Positions 1 through 12,250 of a DNA stretch of 64,000 bases are shown here, one piece after another (position 1 is the stretch's first letter; each line of letters begins with the position of its first letter). Below the pieces are notes generated by a model. That model saw only the letters and a program-made list of their open reading frames with translations. It had not been told where the DNA came from and did no database searches. The translations under genes and the position numbers were made by a program. This DNA comes from Schizophyllum amplum (Eukaryota; Basidiomycota; Agaricomycetes; Agaricales; Schizophyllaceae): the NCBI GenBank assembly GCA_007026445.1, contig VDMD01000020.1, positions 467,400-531,399 on the forward strand, in the 5' to 3' direction.

Positions 1-76
1 CGTGGAGGACGTGATGAAGGAGGTATGAGACCTGGTGAGCCCGTTGACGCGAGGGGTGAAGGGGGAGAGTGAATGA
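1..76 (+). pseudogene. Thymidylate kinase 3' end, degenerate copy
   Basis: The first 76 bases align with the last exon of the intact thymidylate kinase gene on the opposite strand at 32,948-33,115. Shared codons include VE(N/D)V, KEV and DLVSPLTRG. The codon that is Trp (TGG) in the intact gene is TGA here (26-28), and the last residues before the natural stop differ and are shortened. The fragment is cut by the window edge, so more of this copy may lie to the left. It marks the outer part of the left arm of the large inverted duplication. The match is direct sequence comparison; calling it a pseudogene rests on the in-frame stop. Confidence 0.75.
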
Positions 77-3000
77 AGGTAGGTGCGCGAGGCATGCCTG
101 ATGTTTCGACCGCCCGGCGAGCAGATTGTATCCTGTAAGACTGTATGTACTTCAGCGTCTATTACAATAAGTACATACTTGGTCTTCAAGCCCACTGCAG
201 TCTGTATAGCCAGCTCGCACTCCATCTGTTCAGGTGTCACCACGGGCCGCGGCAACTCAACGGCCCGGATGGCACGGGAATTTGTCATCCCATATCAAGT
301 CTCCGACTGCTCTTGTTCTCTTGTTCTTCCCCTCAAGGTTATAAGAGCTCTGCTTGCTGTCCGTGTGTCGCCTCTTGCCCCGCTCGTTCGATGACGAAAG
401 CTGCTCTCGTTGCCGGTCGATGTCGATTTTGAAGCATGGTCTGCCTACCGACCGGCGACGATGGCGACGACGACCTTACGCGCTGTCCTCTCGATGCAGC
501 CTACTCTTTCTTAGTCGTTGCCTACAAGCAGCAGCGACGTCGGGACGATGGCTGACGGTAGCCTCGTCCTGCGGATTCAAAGAGCGCGCATATGCGAAAG
601 CGAGCGCATATATGCACTCCTGAGGTACGTGACCCGCCCTCGTCCTCGTTTGTCCTCCTGATTATTGTACAGCGCGTCTGGACTATGCGTCAGCCATCGA
701 TGAGGAGGGAGTGCAGGGATGGAGGCATCGCCGACGATGGCCGTGGGTTTAGGACAATGGATCGACTGGACCGCCTCGCCGAGACAAGCGAGCGAGAAGG
801 CCCGACTGCATCACCTCGACGCGCCATGTCGGTACTCGTAGCACCCGTCGGCTGCGGGCCTTTCGACGCGTCCCGGCTGGACGACACCATATGTCCCTCC
901 AGCGCCTGGGTGTATCGCGCGCGCCAGGCTGCCTCCTTTGCCGACGTGCGCGAACATGGAGCTCTCCAACTTGTCGGACAAGGACACCTCCATTTCAACG
1001 AGCAGATCACGATCTCGGCCTCTCCTTATATGCGTGCCGACATCCTCATGCACAACTCGCTGCTTCACAAGATGCCCTTTCCCAATTCCATTTTGGTCTG
1101 TGGCAATGGGCGGCCGCATATGCGATATCTGCATATATGCCGCTTCTGCCGGGAGACTCCGTCGGACAGCGAGCGACCGGAAGCCACAGCGTCAACCATG
1201 GATATCGCGCTTGCCTCGTATGGAACAGTCCGCTTCCCCGCTTCCCCGCGTGGCCGGCAGCTGTCGAGCCTTAGGCATGGCTTGCGTTGGTCTTCCGGCT
1301 GACCAACGTCGGTCCTTACGCGTAGCCGGTGTCCGCGTCCCTGCGTGAGGTCTCCTCGCATGGTCGACATCCGACCTCAAGGCAGTCGCAGGGTTGACGT
1401 CCGATGTCGCGAGAGGTCGACGGCCGTCCTCTCGCAGGGTTAGCGTTCGTCGTCCTGCAACGTTCAATCCACCAATTGCGCAACGTCGACATTCGTTGTC
1501 TCGCAGAGTGGCCGTCGGTGGCCGTGCTGGCTTGCCCGGCGCCGTCTATCCCAGCGGATAGCCCGAAGTCGGTATCCTTGCAATCCGATGTTGCTCCCGT
1601 CGGAGGCTTCTCGTCAGGCGACGACGGCGTCTTCACGCACGGGATATCGATGTCCTCGCATGGGCGACGCCAGGCCCTTCTCATAAGCGACATCGCGTAT
1701 CTCGCATGTTCGAGTGGCCTCTTCGCAAGGTCGATGATCGTCTCTTGACGGCGTCGTATCCTCGATGCATCTGCAATCGCTCGTCTCCTCCTTTCGATGC
1801 CGGCCAGCTTGTAGATCTACCTCCATTGTCGGGCAGCGCTCGTCCACTGTTGGGCAGGACGAGCAGAATTGCCGCAGGGCGTCTTGCAGGTTCGCTTGTC
1901 ATCGTCCAGACCTTCTTATGGGCAGCAGGATCGCTTGTCGTCGCCCAAGTCTTCGTATGGTCAGCCATCGCCATTTAGCGTCGCATGTCTTGTCAGCCGT
2001 CGTCGTCTGCCTACGTCCGACTGGCGTCTGTCTTCTCGGCTTGCCTTCGGCGTCCTGGTATTGTTATCGACCTCTTCGCGCGGTCGACAGTCATTCGCTT
2101 GCGTAATCGACAACCGCTCGCTTGCATGGTCGGCATCCGTTCGCTTGCGTGGTCGACTATACATGGCTCTCAACCGACGTCTAAACTGTGAAAGTCGTCA
2201 ACCAGCGTCTCATACGCTGTACATCGTGACGGCCCGCGCCGAGCTCCTTCAGAGACACTCGGGGACTCGCATTTCGCACACCTTACGCGGCCAGCGAGAG
2301 CTTGCCTAGGGGCGTGGCAGGGGAGGGCAGAGGTGAGTTCGCCTGTGCTAGGAGTTGCGCGTGTAGGGGTTGCGCGTTTGATAGTGTGGCTGACGCGGGT
2401 GGAGATGGTGCTACTGATGATTATTATGAACCGGGCAGGTCCAGTATCAGCGTTGTCGAAGATGTAACCTTTGGTCGCTCGGGGTACCTTCGAGAACTTG
2501 GGGTACCTTCGGGTGCTTTGGGTAACTCCGGTGCATGCGCGAACTATCGGTCACCTGGACGTATCGTTCGTCATGCGAAAGCCTCGTCGATGTTGCACGA
2601 AGTAGCCTCTGGTATGTCGCATCGCCGACCTTGCTGGCTAATGTACTTCAGACGACTTCTACCTCGCGCGGGCTGAGGGGGTCTTCTTTTGGGTGGTCGT
2701 GTTGATGCTGGCGGGTCTGATGCGCTAGACTGTCGTCGGTCGAACGACTCTCAGCGTCGTCGGTCGAACGACTCGCATCGTCTCCGGACGGACGCGGAGT
2801 TGAGGACATGGTGGCTGCTCAGTTCGCCCGGTGTATTGCTAGTCGCATATCAAGGTAGGTGAGTACGTACGGTTTGCTAGTGCGAATATATGTTGTTTTG
2901 CTGCTGCTCCAGATGTGAAGGCTCGGCTTGTTCAGTTGAAGGATTCGACGTGTTCAACGGAATGATTCGACATGGTCGGCTGGAACAATCGATGCGGGTG

Positions 3001-4528
3001 GCATGAAGGCGATGCGATCTGCGTGAAGGCGATGCGATCTGCGTGAAGGAGGTTGCGTGTAAGTTGAGAATGGCAGGAGGAGGGTGTCGTGGATGTGGCG
3101 CTGAAGGTGTTCGTGCGTGCTGTGCTGCCGCGGAAAGCGAGACCGCCGTGGGGGAGCGCATATTGTCGGGGCGAGCGCCGGAGTAGTGCAACGCAGGGCT
3201 ATCATGCCGAGGATGCTGCTCGTTGAGTAGCAGGCGGGCATGACGAGCGAGCGGAGTGGACGGTGCGAGAGTGGGAGCGCCACCTAACGAGGGTTCAGCC
3301 AAGCGGGCGTCAGGGTGTTGTGGCATCGGCGCGGGCGTGTTCTGGCAGAGGAACGAGGATGAAGAGCGGGCTTGATTCGCGGGACGGGCTGCTCGCCGCG
3401 ATGCTTGCGAAGTGTGTTCGCGAGAGGTGTGTCCTTGTGGCGTGAGGGCCATTGTTCGAAGGAAATGCAGTGCTGCTCGGCGCGAGAGGCGCTGGGCTCG
3501 ACAGTTTTTCGAGCTGCTGCAGTTGGCTGTCGAGCAATGCTTTGCGTCGAGGGAGGTGGTGGAGGGGAGGGGTGAGGAGCAGGCGGCCCTCTTAGAGGTA
3601 GGTGCAGGGCGTGCTCGTCGACGTTGATGATGACCGCTCAGGTTGGTGCTGTTCGTCGACGGTGGTGCTCCTGACCCTTACAATGCATGACTGCAGATGC
3701 AGGAAGCCTCTACAAGCGTACCCGATCCCGGCACCGGCAAGAAAGGGTAATGCAAGACGTCGTTGAGCAAGATGCCACCGGTGGTGCTCGTCGTCGATGC
3801 GGAGCTATTTGCACAAATCGACCACCTAGACGTGTCGGATAGGCGCTGAAGTGTTGTAAGGATCTCTATTGCTACCGGCTTTGTCGTCGCTCACTCGTCT
3901 TTGCAGCTCGGTATGGCATGTCGCGGTCAAAGCGAAAATCACAAACATACTAATTCCCCGGTCAAAAACGAACTTCCGGTCGATGTCGACAACGCGCCCA
4001 ACATGCATAAAGTGTCACAACGCTCGCGATGACTGTCAGCAGGAAGACCGAAGGCCCCAGCGTCCCGGGACCCCCGCCAGCCCGCGTGGCAAAACATCGG
4101 TGCGCGGCCAGCACATATACACTGCCTGGTGGCTTACAGCACTACAGACTTTTCACGACCAATTTGAAGGCCCGACGAGGGCGGGGCGAATATGGACGCC
4201 CATTTCTGGAACCTGACCGTGCGAACTTACCTCCCCGCGCGTTTGATGGGAGCCGCGACAATCCGAACCAAATAACGACGTTTGCTCTCTCAACCAGCCA
4301 CCGTTCGCATTCCGCTACCTTTTTGCGCCTTCTCGCACCTCGTCGTTATCTCTCGGCGAGAAGTGGTTTGGGACTTGAGTGCGCGAGTTTGTGTTGTTTC
4401 TGAACATATTGGATCTGCAAGGGCTTTGTTTGACTTGGTGCGTGATCTTAGGCCACTTGCATGTCTGACGTCCCAACGCGTTTTGCAGATTGTCTGACGC
4501 CTCTTGCGAGAACTCCGCACGTCAAGCA
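77..4528. other. Non-coding, repeat-rich DNA without a supportable gene
   Basis: Long open frames here are Ser/Arg/Val/His-rich, and they are not kept open in the matching right arm (28,030-32,900). I therefore call no gene. The stretch holds degenerate ~22-bp repeats (1,300-2,200), short tandem repeats with GGTACC (2,480-2,530), a 26-bp tandem duplication (about 2,727-2,778) and a 20-bp direct repeat (about 3,002-3,042). The last few hundred bases before 4,529 are presumably the promoter of the next gene. Confidence 0.6.
1300..2200. repeat. Degenerate ~22-24 bp minisatellite, left copy
   Basis: Variants of a unit combining CTCGC(A/T)(T/G)GG and GTCGAC(A/G)TCC recur every 22-24 bases, for example around 1,360-1,500 and 2,095-2,160. 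The same units occur inverted in the right arm (about 30,430-31,580). The units are strongly diverged from one another, so this is an old array. It creates long, meaningless open reading frames. Confidence 0.55.
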
Positions 4529-6509
4529 ATGGAGATAACCAGTGCGCCATCGGGAGATCCCCAGGTATCCTCCGAAGCGAAGGATCTGCTTCAAGCCTTG
4601 TTGCGCGAGAAAGAACTTTGGAAGGTGCGTCGTAACTTCCAAATGGGGAGACAATGGCTCATGTTCCTTGTCAGTCTGGAGAAGAAAGCGCTCGTAACTG
4701 TGAATCCACTGCAGCGCAGATCACCAGCACGCCTGGAGATGCGACCCCACCAACAGCGCTATCTTCCCCTGCCGTCGAGTCTACTCGTTTGAGTGCCGGC
4801 TCCAGCGAGTTGGCATCTTCGTCTGTGACGCTTGCTGCGAACGAGGGTTGTGATCGCGCACGCGAGACATCGAACGGCCACATCGAGAAGCCCTTCCCTG
4901 CAGACAAAGTCGATGAGGGCGGCGCTCCCAGAGCCGTGGCAATATCCGCGGTCAGCGGTGACGTGAACCTGATTGACGAGATGGTCATTACTCCTGGGGA
5001 AAGGGGCAGGTGAGTCAAGGGTGCACTGAACAAACGTAGTACTGACATATCCCAGTATTAGGACGAAGGTCGAGCTATCAACCGCACAGCAGGAGGACAA
5101 AGATTGCCGTCGCAAGACATTCGACGAGAAAATACAGAACGTCGCCGCTGCAGAATTCACGCTAGGCGACCAAGCTGAGGGGAATTCCGACGCATCCGCG
5201 CCTCAAGTCGACCAGGAACCTTCAACAAACGACGAGGACATCGCGTGAGTCAGGTGTCAGGCCTTCAATCGTATCAGGATTCGTATTGACGCATCGAAGT
5301 AGACCTCTTGGGTCTCGTACCGATTTGAACCTCGCTAGAAAACCCATTCACCCCTCGCATGCCCTCATCAACGCTACCACTGCCGCCGAAATCGCACAAT
5401 CGGCCGCTCCAGATGTCTCTGTGGCTTCTGCCCTCACTATCGATGATCCCTCCCCTCATCTCTTAGCCAGCAAGCCTGAGACTTTGGAGAAGCCTGCAAC
5501 AATCCATCTCAAGCGCAAGGCAAGCGCTTCTGCCGGCTCGACCACAAAGCCGCGTCGCAAGACGAAGAAAGGGAAGGAGGAGGAGGAGCCGTGGCGGAAG
5601 CAATGCTTGTCGTTCCGCCTTGACAAGATCCCCGGTAATGGCTCTTGCGCCGAAACGAGAGTCGCTGGCAGCAGGCAGGACACTGCTGAGCAACGATTTA
5701 TGGTGTTCAAGCAGAATCCCAGCCGATCCCGGCGTGCGAACACTGTCCCCTCTCAGGAAGGGCCACCGTCTTCCTCCTCCGCGACGATCTCCTCCAATAG
5801 ACATGTGCAGCCACCGTCTGGCGGTCAAAAGTCGGCTTTTGCATCGTTCCAAGGGCTCGACGTCTCCACCCCATCCCTGCGGGGACCTCCTCAGGCGCAA
5901 GCTCAGCGAAGCCTGACGCAGCATCTGCCTGGGCCCGCCACCGTTTCCGCTGGCCCGGTATACCTCACCGCCGCGAATTCAAACCACCTGATGGCCAATG
6001 CAGGCGTCCAGGGCCAGATGCCCTACCTCGGTGCCCAGACGTATGGCGGCCCTTACAGCGGCTATGCGACCGGTGCCAACCTCAACGTTCCATCCTTAGC
6101 GCACAATACCAGCGTCACTGCGACGCCCAACTCGGGCTTGCCCGCTCACTATCATAACGGGGGCGGATATAACGGTGTTGGCCAATTCACGCCGTACAGC
6201 CACAATGCGCACGGGTACAACGCCCAGGCCTCTGGCGCCTCTCGAGGTGTCGTTTCATATCCCGTGGGCAACGTGCCTCAATCCTTTGCTCCGGCGCCGC
6301 CAGCACTCGCCCCGCCGACGCACCAGCTGCAGGCTCCCGCCACGTCCTTTGACTTTGGGCAATCTACCTACTCCACCACGCCGTCATCTTCTACCGTGGC
6401 GCCTTCCTTCGGCGCAACGTCTTCCTCTACCGCGCCGTCTTCAACGACCGCATCACAGTACTACTACCCCTACACGGATTACGGAGTGTATGGGAGTGGT
6501 CCTCGGTGA
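4529..6509 (+). CDS. Uncharacterised disordered Gly/Ser/Tyr-rich protein (copy 1)
   Basis: Four exons (4,529-4,624; 4,675-5,009; 5,056-5,244; 5,300-6,509) joined by 46-55 bp GT-AG introns give a 609-residue reading frame with consistent phase throughout. I recognise no catalytic domain. The N-terminus is a short charged helix-like segment (SSEAKDLLQALLREKELW). The middle has a basic, NLS-like patch (KRKAS, then KPRRKTKKGKEEEE). The last 250 residues are low-complexity, rich in Gly, Tyr, Asn, Ser and Pro (HYHNGGGYNGVGQFTPY). A paralogue with the same layout lies inverted at 26,099-28,026. The splice sites between the N-terminal part and the basic region correspond in both genes, which supports a genuine gene. 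A nuclear, nucleic-acid-associated or condensate-type role is only a guess from composition. Confidence 0.65.
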
Positions 6510-7104
6510 TTTGACGGTCCCAACGTGGACGCCGTGAGTCAGCGTTGAGCTGCCCAAGCGAGCGGGCGCGACAGCAGGAAAGCCTGCGGTTTAAACAGTA
6601 GGGAATACTCATCATATCGATATGCATGGAACTATCAGGACGACCGGCCAAGGGAAGGCCCCATGCTCATATACTGTACCTCACGACATGTATGTATAAT
6701 GTGTGTAGCGCGTACGACGAGTGTACCTCGTACTGTCAGTTAGAGACATACTGTAGCCTACCGTACTGCACCTCCGACTTATAGTACTGCTCCATCGAAT
6801 TCAATGCAGACTGATTATGTAGTGACCAAAGTGTACTACTGCTAGTACATACGAGGTCAAGCATGATATCAAACTTCGAAAATTCGAACCTCGACTGCGA
6901 CGTCGAGTCCAAGTTGTACCTTGAGTTCTAGCGAAGAGTCCCATAGCCTGTTCAAGCGCAGCAATACAGTACATAATCAGCACAATATGAGGACCGTGCA
7001 GGCCTGCTGCGAGACATGTTTCCAGGAAGACCAGAGGCGAGCATGAATACTTATCCCAATCAATCATAATATATCCCATTCCTGAAATCACAATATAAAG
7101 AATT
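6510..7104. other. Intergenic region between convergent genes
   Basis: The 3' ends of the disordered-protein gene (+) and FunK1-1 (-) face each other here. Up to about 6,790 the sequence still aligns with the flank of the paralogue on the other arm, for example a conserved CTCACGACATGT. Beyond that I see no gene or repeat. Confidence 0.6.
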
Positions 7105-9736
7105 CTATAGCAGTTTCTGGCGCTTCGTCTCACTGCCGTTCGACCTGTAGTTCGATCCCTGGCGCCTCTCCCGCTCCCGCTCCAGAACATCTTCGTTGTA
7201 CGAGTGGAGAACACCGGCCTCGCCCGACGTGCGAAGCCTGCCGACTATAGCAGCATCGGATAGACTCGAGCCGCGAGCCCCCCTCAGAGGGCGTATGGGG
7301 CGCAGAGCGGGCGCTTCAGCTGGTATGGGGGCTTGCGCAGAACCAGGTGCTCCAGATGGTGCGGCGGAGTTCGTCTGGCTCGTTGTCTGAGGCGGTAAGG
7401 TGATCAGTCCGGCGAACTCTTCAGCCTCTTGGAGCTCAACATCGTCCACTTGCTCCCGTATGAATTCAGGGACCCCGTCGGCACGCCCAGCGGTCCTCTT
7501 GGTGCCTGCGACCTTCTTCGGCCGCATGTACGGCGCACCCATGCGTTGGTCAATCGCCGGGTCAGAGTCGGGATGCGAGAGCTTGTCGATGTGACGCTGC
7601 AAAATCTCGCGAACCTCGACGTGCATCTGGCGGGGATCCGTGAACTCCTCCCCGAATATAATCTCGCGCAGCTCGCGGACGCATGGCTTGAGGTCCTCAA
7701 AGTATGGATCGAAGACTTCATCCAGGAATTCAGGAAATTTGTCCGCGACAGTGTCTTTCGTCGGGAAACACATGATTTCGTTCTTCGCGCCGCCGATCTC
7801 GCTCATGAGAGCAGTCAAGTCGAGCCACCGGGCGAGGCGAGTCTGCATGACGTCGAAGTCCTTGCGATACGTGCAGTTGGGTCCCGCGTAGCAAACACAG
7901 GTCCAGATGAGGACATAGAGGAAGGACTCCAGGTCGTGACGGGGTTCGTGAGGAATTTCATCGCCATATTTCAGAATCTCCCACGCCATGAATGGGAGAG
8001 TACCCTGAGCCACAGGTCAATGAAGACATCAAATGTGCAAAAGGCAGAGACGTACGGTGCGATGGGCAATAGCCGTCCTATTGCGCTTCTGGCCGATCAG
8101 CGACGCGTAGTCGAGGTCGATCAGAAGACCCTTGCGTAGACCGTTCTCTTCACCCTTGGCGCGTATCATGACGTTGTTGTCGCTGATATCGGAGTGTAGT
8201 ACGTGCCGCTCGTATACCAGCTTTTCGTGAGCTACGCCACTGTCAGAATGGTTTGATGCCAGAATGAAGTTAGCACGTACCTTCAATGCAATCTTTCAGA
8301 ACGCTCAAAAGCTCTTTCTTTGACGCAAAGTGCTCGACGTGAATACCGAAGGGCTTGAGGACCAGCCGGTAATGATGGCGTACTTCGATGGCATTGAACT
8401 CGTCCTCCCTATCATGGTCGCACAACGCCTGTCGGATCGTAGTCGTGGATCGTGGTTTGTCGCCCTCCATAACGGCCTCCTCGGCGACAAGGGTCGAGAT
8501 GCCCTTGATGTTGCCCGCAATACGTAAGAAATCGGCCTCAGTATGCAATCGACTTTGGTCCGCCCAGAGGCTCTTGATGACAACGTCGTCGTCGTCGCGC
8601 TCTTCACCAAGAGGACGGCAATGCCAGCAAACCGTGCCGCGACCACGTAGTACGTCGCTGATGAATAGAGTCTCCAGGATCTGGTAGGTGACATCGTTGA
8701 CGGCGATAGCGCGTCGCCCATCCGACAGAGTCTTCACGGAGGGGTCGTAGCCTAGGCGAGAGCGATCGAGTAGGGCGAGCCCTACAATAACACGGACGAG
8801 ATAGGACGCATCCTCGTCAACATTCCCCCGGAACGAATGCACGCAGCCGGCGCGGTCGAAGACGGTGACCCAGAATCTGTCTAGGACGAGTCCAATCTCG
8901 ATGTGTGACATGAGATCGTCCTGGGTAGCGAAGCAGTTGTACGCGCTATCCTGCAGCTGGCGTTCGATCTTCACGATTGCATGGGCCTCACTCTTGATTT
9001 GACCGGCCGCAAGGACGTTCTTCCACTCCTGAGGCTCGCCTTCGGGAATCAAGAACAGATCGGGCTTCCGAGGGGTGGGTCCGCCGGGCAGTATGTTGTT
9101 GGTGCAGTCGGCGCTCCAACGGCGTGTCTCATTTCCGGGGATATCCTTGCCCTTCAAGCGGTAGCACGTCTCCGCGACGTGTATGATGTTATTGAAGAAC
9201 GTAGCGACTTCCTGCTCCTTCCCTTGCAAGTCGAAGTCGGGACGACTTGTCCATTTGCCCGTCTTACGATCGTACATGGAGACGGGCATAGCTGCGAGAA
9301 CGAACTTGGGTGCGATCGCGAAGGCCTCGTCGGGGAAGAGGGTCTTGATGAGGTCGGGCATGTTTTGTATACCACGCCCCAGCTCGTCGTTCATGACTTT
9401 GTGCATAATAACACGACTGCGAAGTGCTCGGACCCCTTGCTGGGTTGACGGCGTTGTTTGCTGAGCGAGGGTATTGACGCCGTGGGGTAAGCTGGCCGTT
9501 TTGCTCTTGCGTTTGGACACAGGCAGAGGAGCGCGCCAGAAATGAGGGGATGGTTGAGGCTCGCTTTCAACAGCACTGAGAAGGTTCCTGGTACCAGTGG
9601 CAAGGGGAGCAGCGTTCTACACAAGCATCAGAACGACGTTAGCGGCAAAGTATATCACACGACGCACGGATAGTAGACGTTCGGCGGCGGCGGCGAGGCC
9701 GAGTGGCTGGCCAGAGTCTGCATCATCGTCAGCCAT
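7105..9736 (-). CDS. FunK1 fungal-type protein kinase (FunK1-1)
   Basis: Four exons (9,668-9,736; 8,281-9,616; 8,056-8,231; 7,105-8,004) with 49-51 bp introns encode 826 residues in continuous phase. The kinase signatures are VLHSDISDNNVMI (catalytic loop, HxD...N) and LLIDLDYA (in place of DFG), followed by GTLPFMAWEIL and HDLESFLYVLIW, typical of the fungal-type kinase family (FunK1). The first exon is short (MADDDADSGQPLGLAAAAER) and starts about 40 bp downstream of a TATA box. The C-terminal tail is Ser/Arg-rich and ends in KRQKLL, an NLS-like run. Substrates of this family are not established. A broken copy of its first exon and promoter sits at 13,630-13,991. The intron positions around the catalytic loop match the other FunK1 genes in this window. 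Confidence 0.88.
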
Positions 9737-9776
9737 GATGAGAGTTGACGAAAAAGGAGGAAACCAGCCTTTACAA

Positions 9777-9784
9777 CTTTTATA
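9777..9784 (-). promoter_or_regulatory. TATA box of FunK1-1
   Basis: TATAAAAG read on the minus strand, about 40 bases before the start codon at 9,736. In the duplicated 5' fragment near 13,880 the equivalent bases read GTAAAAC, so the box is lost there. Confidence 0.55.
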
Positions 9785-9879
9785 GCGCCTGAGATGGGCC
9801 AAGTCCTCGTGGTGGTTGAGTCAACGGTGTGCTTGCGTGACGTGACTGACACGGAAACGCGTCAAGCGGTGGCCCAGAT

Positions 9880-9896
9880 CACGTGTAAGTCACGTG
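9880..9896. promoter_or_regulatory. Paired CACGTG motifs upstream of FunK1-1
   Basis: Two CACGTG hexamers start at 9,880 and 9,891, spaced 11 bp, about 145-160 bp before the start codon. The same pair with the same 11-bp spacing is kept in the duplicated fragment (13,975 and 13,986). CACGTG is a classic bHLH/bZIP binding core; binding here is inferred. Confidence 0.45.
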
Positions 9897-10447
9897 CACT
9901 GTCTCGTGACTTACGACATCAGCCAAACATCATGCATCTCGGGAGGGAATCAAGCCTCAATATGATATACTCGCAAGGATTTGCTGGAATAGGCAGTCGT
10001 GCAAGATGGCTCATAGATCCTCGACTACAGCCAGGGTGAAAGATGTTAGTATGCTTGCCTCCTGCATGCAGCGTGCTAAATGCTAAATTCTCATTTAACG
10101 AGGATGTGCCCGAGCGGAAGCGGGAAAGACGCCAGGGAACGAACTGCAGGTCGAACGGCAGCGAGAGAATTGAAAAGCTCCAGAAATTGCTCTAGAACTT
10201 CGTATGTACGGTGATTCCAAAAATGCGACATCCTATGTGAACTCGGTTTATATCACATCCTCGCCTCTGGTATTTCGTCGGAACATTGAGCATAATCATC
10301 AGCGCGGTAGGACCTTGAACGATGAAGTTAGAGGCCGAAATACCGCGCATCGTATGTGAACGGTAAGTCGCGATCAACACAAGCTCCTGCCATACTGAAC
10401 ACATCACGCAATCGGATGCGGTGGCGGTCCTGTCCGACCCGAAGAAC
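9897..10447. other. Intergenic region, no gene seen
   Basis: Between the FunK1-1 promoter and the 3' end of the MYND gene. No conserved frame, tRNA-like fold or clear repeat was seen. Confidence 0.5.
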
Positions 10448-11566
10448 TTACACCGCGGCGCAGGCAGAAACTTCCGTAAGATTCAGCCTGATGATGGCCT
10501 GCTCCGTGTCGCTCGCTTGCTCGAACAAGGGCTCCAATCTCTGTGCCATCTCGGCTCTGGCTAGCGAGACATACTCCTGCACGATGTTACTGATGTATAT
10601 GATATCCGAGAGGGAGACGGCGCCTGCATCGTTGTAAGCAACGGCGTGTTGGATGGAGTATGGGTCAGGCTGGGATGAGACGATAGCGCACCTTGTAAAC
10701 CGCACGGACCGTCGAAGGACGCGTAGCTGCATTCGCGTCGATGCCCGGCATTCCAGTGCATTCGCTGACAACTACCGGAGCAGTAGGCATGCGCGCCGCA
10801 CGGGCAGATGCGCACCATGTCATGATGGGGGCCCTACAGTGCAAATATATTAGTATCAGAACTGCTAGAGGCAAAGACGGCCCCGACCCACCTGTACGTT
10901 CCAGCATGGCATAGAACATCTCCAGCTCTTCTCCTGGAAGCTCCGGATGTATAGCACGTGGTACAGGTTGAAGGTCTCCGCAATATCCCTCCACGTCGGC
11001 GACGGCCGTCTCGGCCCTCCGACAGCAAGAGGAAACGCGTACCGCTGGGAGAAGGCGTGCATGACTTTTGCCGTTAGGAGGCAGGAGCAAAATAAGGGAA
11101 CGATCTGCGCGATCGTGCGCCTGTCGAGCATATCGTCGAGTTCGCAAAGAAGGTCAAAGAGACCTGCTTTGACGGCATGCATGAGCGTGTGGTTTGTTCT
11201 AGCTACATAGCACATGGTGCCGACTAGGCCAACGGCGTCCCCCGCGGTTTCGCGGCTCTTGAAGTCGCCGGCGCAGAGGCGACGCCCAGCAGACATGACG
11301 GCGACTATCGCCTTTCGAGGGATTTTCAGCCTCGACTGGCGGATCTCGGGCAGGTAGACGAGGTCCGTGAGCAGTCCGAAGTGTCGACTCCATGTGTCTG
11401 CCAACAAACGAGGGTCTATTGTGAGTCTTGACAAGAAGCTCGTTTGCTGTGCAGTAACGCGATAGAGTGATCGCGTATCCGCAGTCAACCGGCACAGTTC
11501 GCGTACGAAGAGCGCACGATCCTCCGCGGGTGGGTTCGTATCACGGCCAGCGAGTATGTTGAGCAT
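10448..11566 (-). CDS. MYND-type zinc finger protein
   Basis: Three exons (10,892-11,566; 10,692-10,833; 10,448-10,623) give 330 residues in phase. The first ~210 residues are helical and unrecognised. The finger straddles the first intron: CSMPCWNVQ, then CPCGAHAYCSGSCQ and HWNAGHRREC, matching the Cys/His ligand spacing of MYND domains, which bind peptide partners. A helical tail follows (SLSDIIYISNIVQEY). An upstream frame from about 11,661 (MSSDSLSRLRFDLELESLRA) resembles the start of the broken paralogue at 15,924-16,228. It may be the real N-terminus, but linking it in frame would need one extra base in a G run near 11,574. The gene is divergent from a truncated HECT-ligase start at 11,894. 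Confidence 0.7.
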
Positions 11567-11734
11567 AGTAGCCCATGAGTTGGTCTACGAGATGGCACAA
11601 CGCTCTCAAGCTCTCGAGTTCTAGATCAAAGCGTAGTCGTGAGAGGCTATCGGAGCTCATGGTGGCAAACAGACGGGATGAAGAAAAAGACGGTGAAAGT
11701 TCAAGTTAAGATACTTAAGTAGCCCCGCGGAAAT

Positions 11735-12250
11735 CGTCGGAAGCATTGTCGCATCACCGGCCCGATCTACCGACGTGGGTGCCCGGTGACGCACGCCTTC
11801 CGCTGATTCATTGTTCTCTTCTTGGACTCCGTCGGCATTGTTTACTTCTTCCTTTCCTCATACCCACATTACTGCATATCTGATATCTCTATAATGCAGC
11901 CGTCGTTGCTCGAAGACTCGCGACGGCGGAAGATCAACCTGGGAGGCACGTCCGGCGCGTCCTCGCAGTCGGCGCTGCTCGACCAGGCGAAGGCACGGCG
12001 TCTAGAGCGTCGGACACTCAAGCGGAAGCAGGACAGCGCGGTCAAGATCCAATCATGGTGGCGTGGCATACCCGAGCCGCGATCTGCGCGTCGCCAACCG
12101 AGTTACATCACGAGTTGCAACTCGACTCGAACTCGACTCGTTGGCACCACTGCTAACGCCATAGGTTGTAGAGCGCCTGAGTCAGCATACTTATATGTAG
12201 AAAGAAGCACCCTACTGTATCAGTCAGCTTTCTTACAATGTGCAGCTTGA
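11735..12250 (+). pseudogene. Truncated 5' copy of the HECT ligase gene
   Basis: From about 11,735 to 12,095 the sequence matches the promoter and first coding bases of the HECT gene at 16,370-16,745, including the untranslated leader and start (ATG at 11,894). The frame encodes MQPSLLEDSRRRKINLGG and an IQ-type segment (KIQSWWRG), then diverges after about 65 codons. The frame runs on to 12,250 only through unrelated sequence. No HECT domain follows, so this is a promoter-plus-exon fragment left by a duplication. Confidence 0.8.

Larger units (their letters stand above)
1..6790. repeat. Left arm of a large inverted duplication
   Basis: This segment matches 25,850-33,115 in opposite orientation and the same order: thymidylate kinase tail (1-76), block 90-600, repeat block 600-2,200, block 2,300-3,640, block 3,800-4,400, a disordered-protein gene (4,529-6,509) and its 3' flank to about 6,790. 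Matching stretches are interrupted by indels and clearly diverged, so the duplication is not recent. The inner boundary is approximate. The arm continues past the left edge of the window. Confidence 0.8.

Noticed and set aside
592..1302. A 236-codon frame in the left arm matching part of the 664-codon frame
   Set aside because: Only the first part matches, then the frames diverge and break. Shared DNA ancestry explains the similarity without coding.
7135..7165. A B-box-like GTTCGATCC suggesting a tRNA
   Set aside because: It lies inside FunK1-1 coding sequence and no A box or cloverleaf could be formed.
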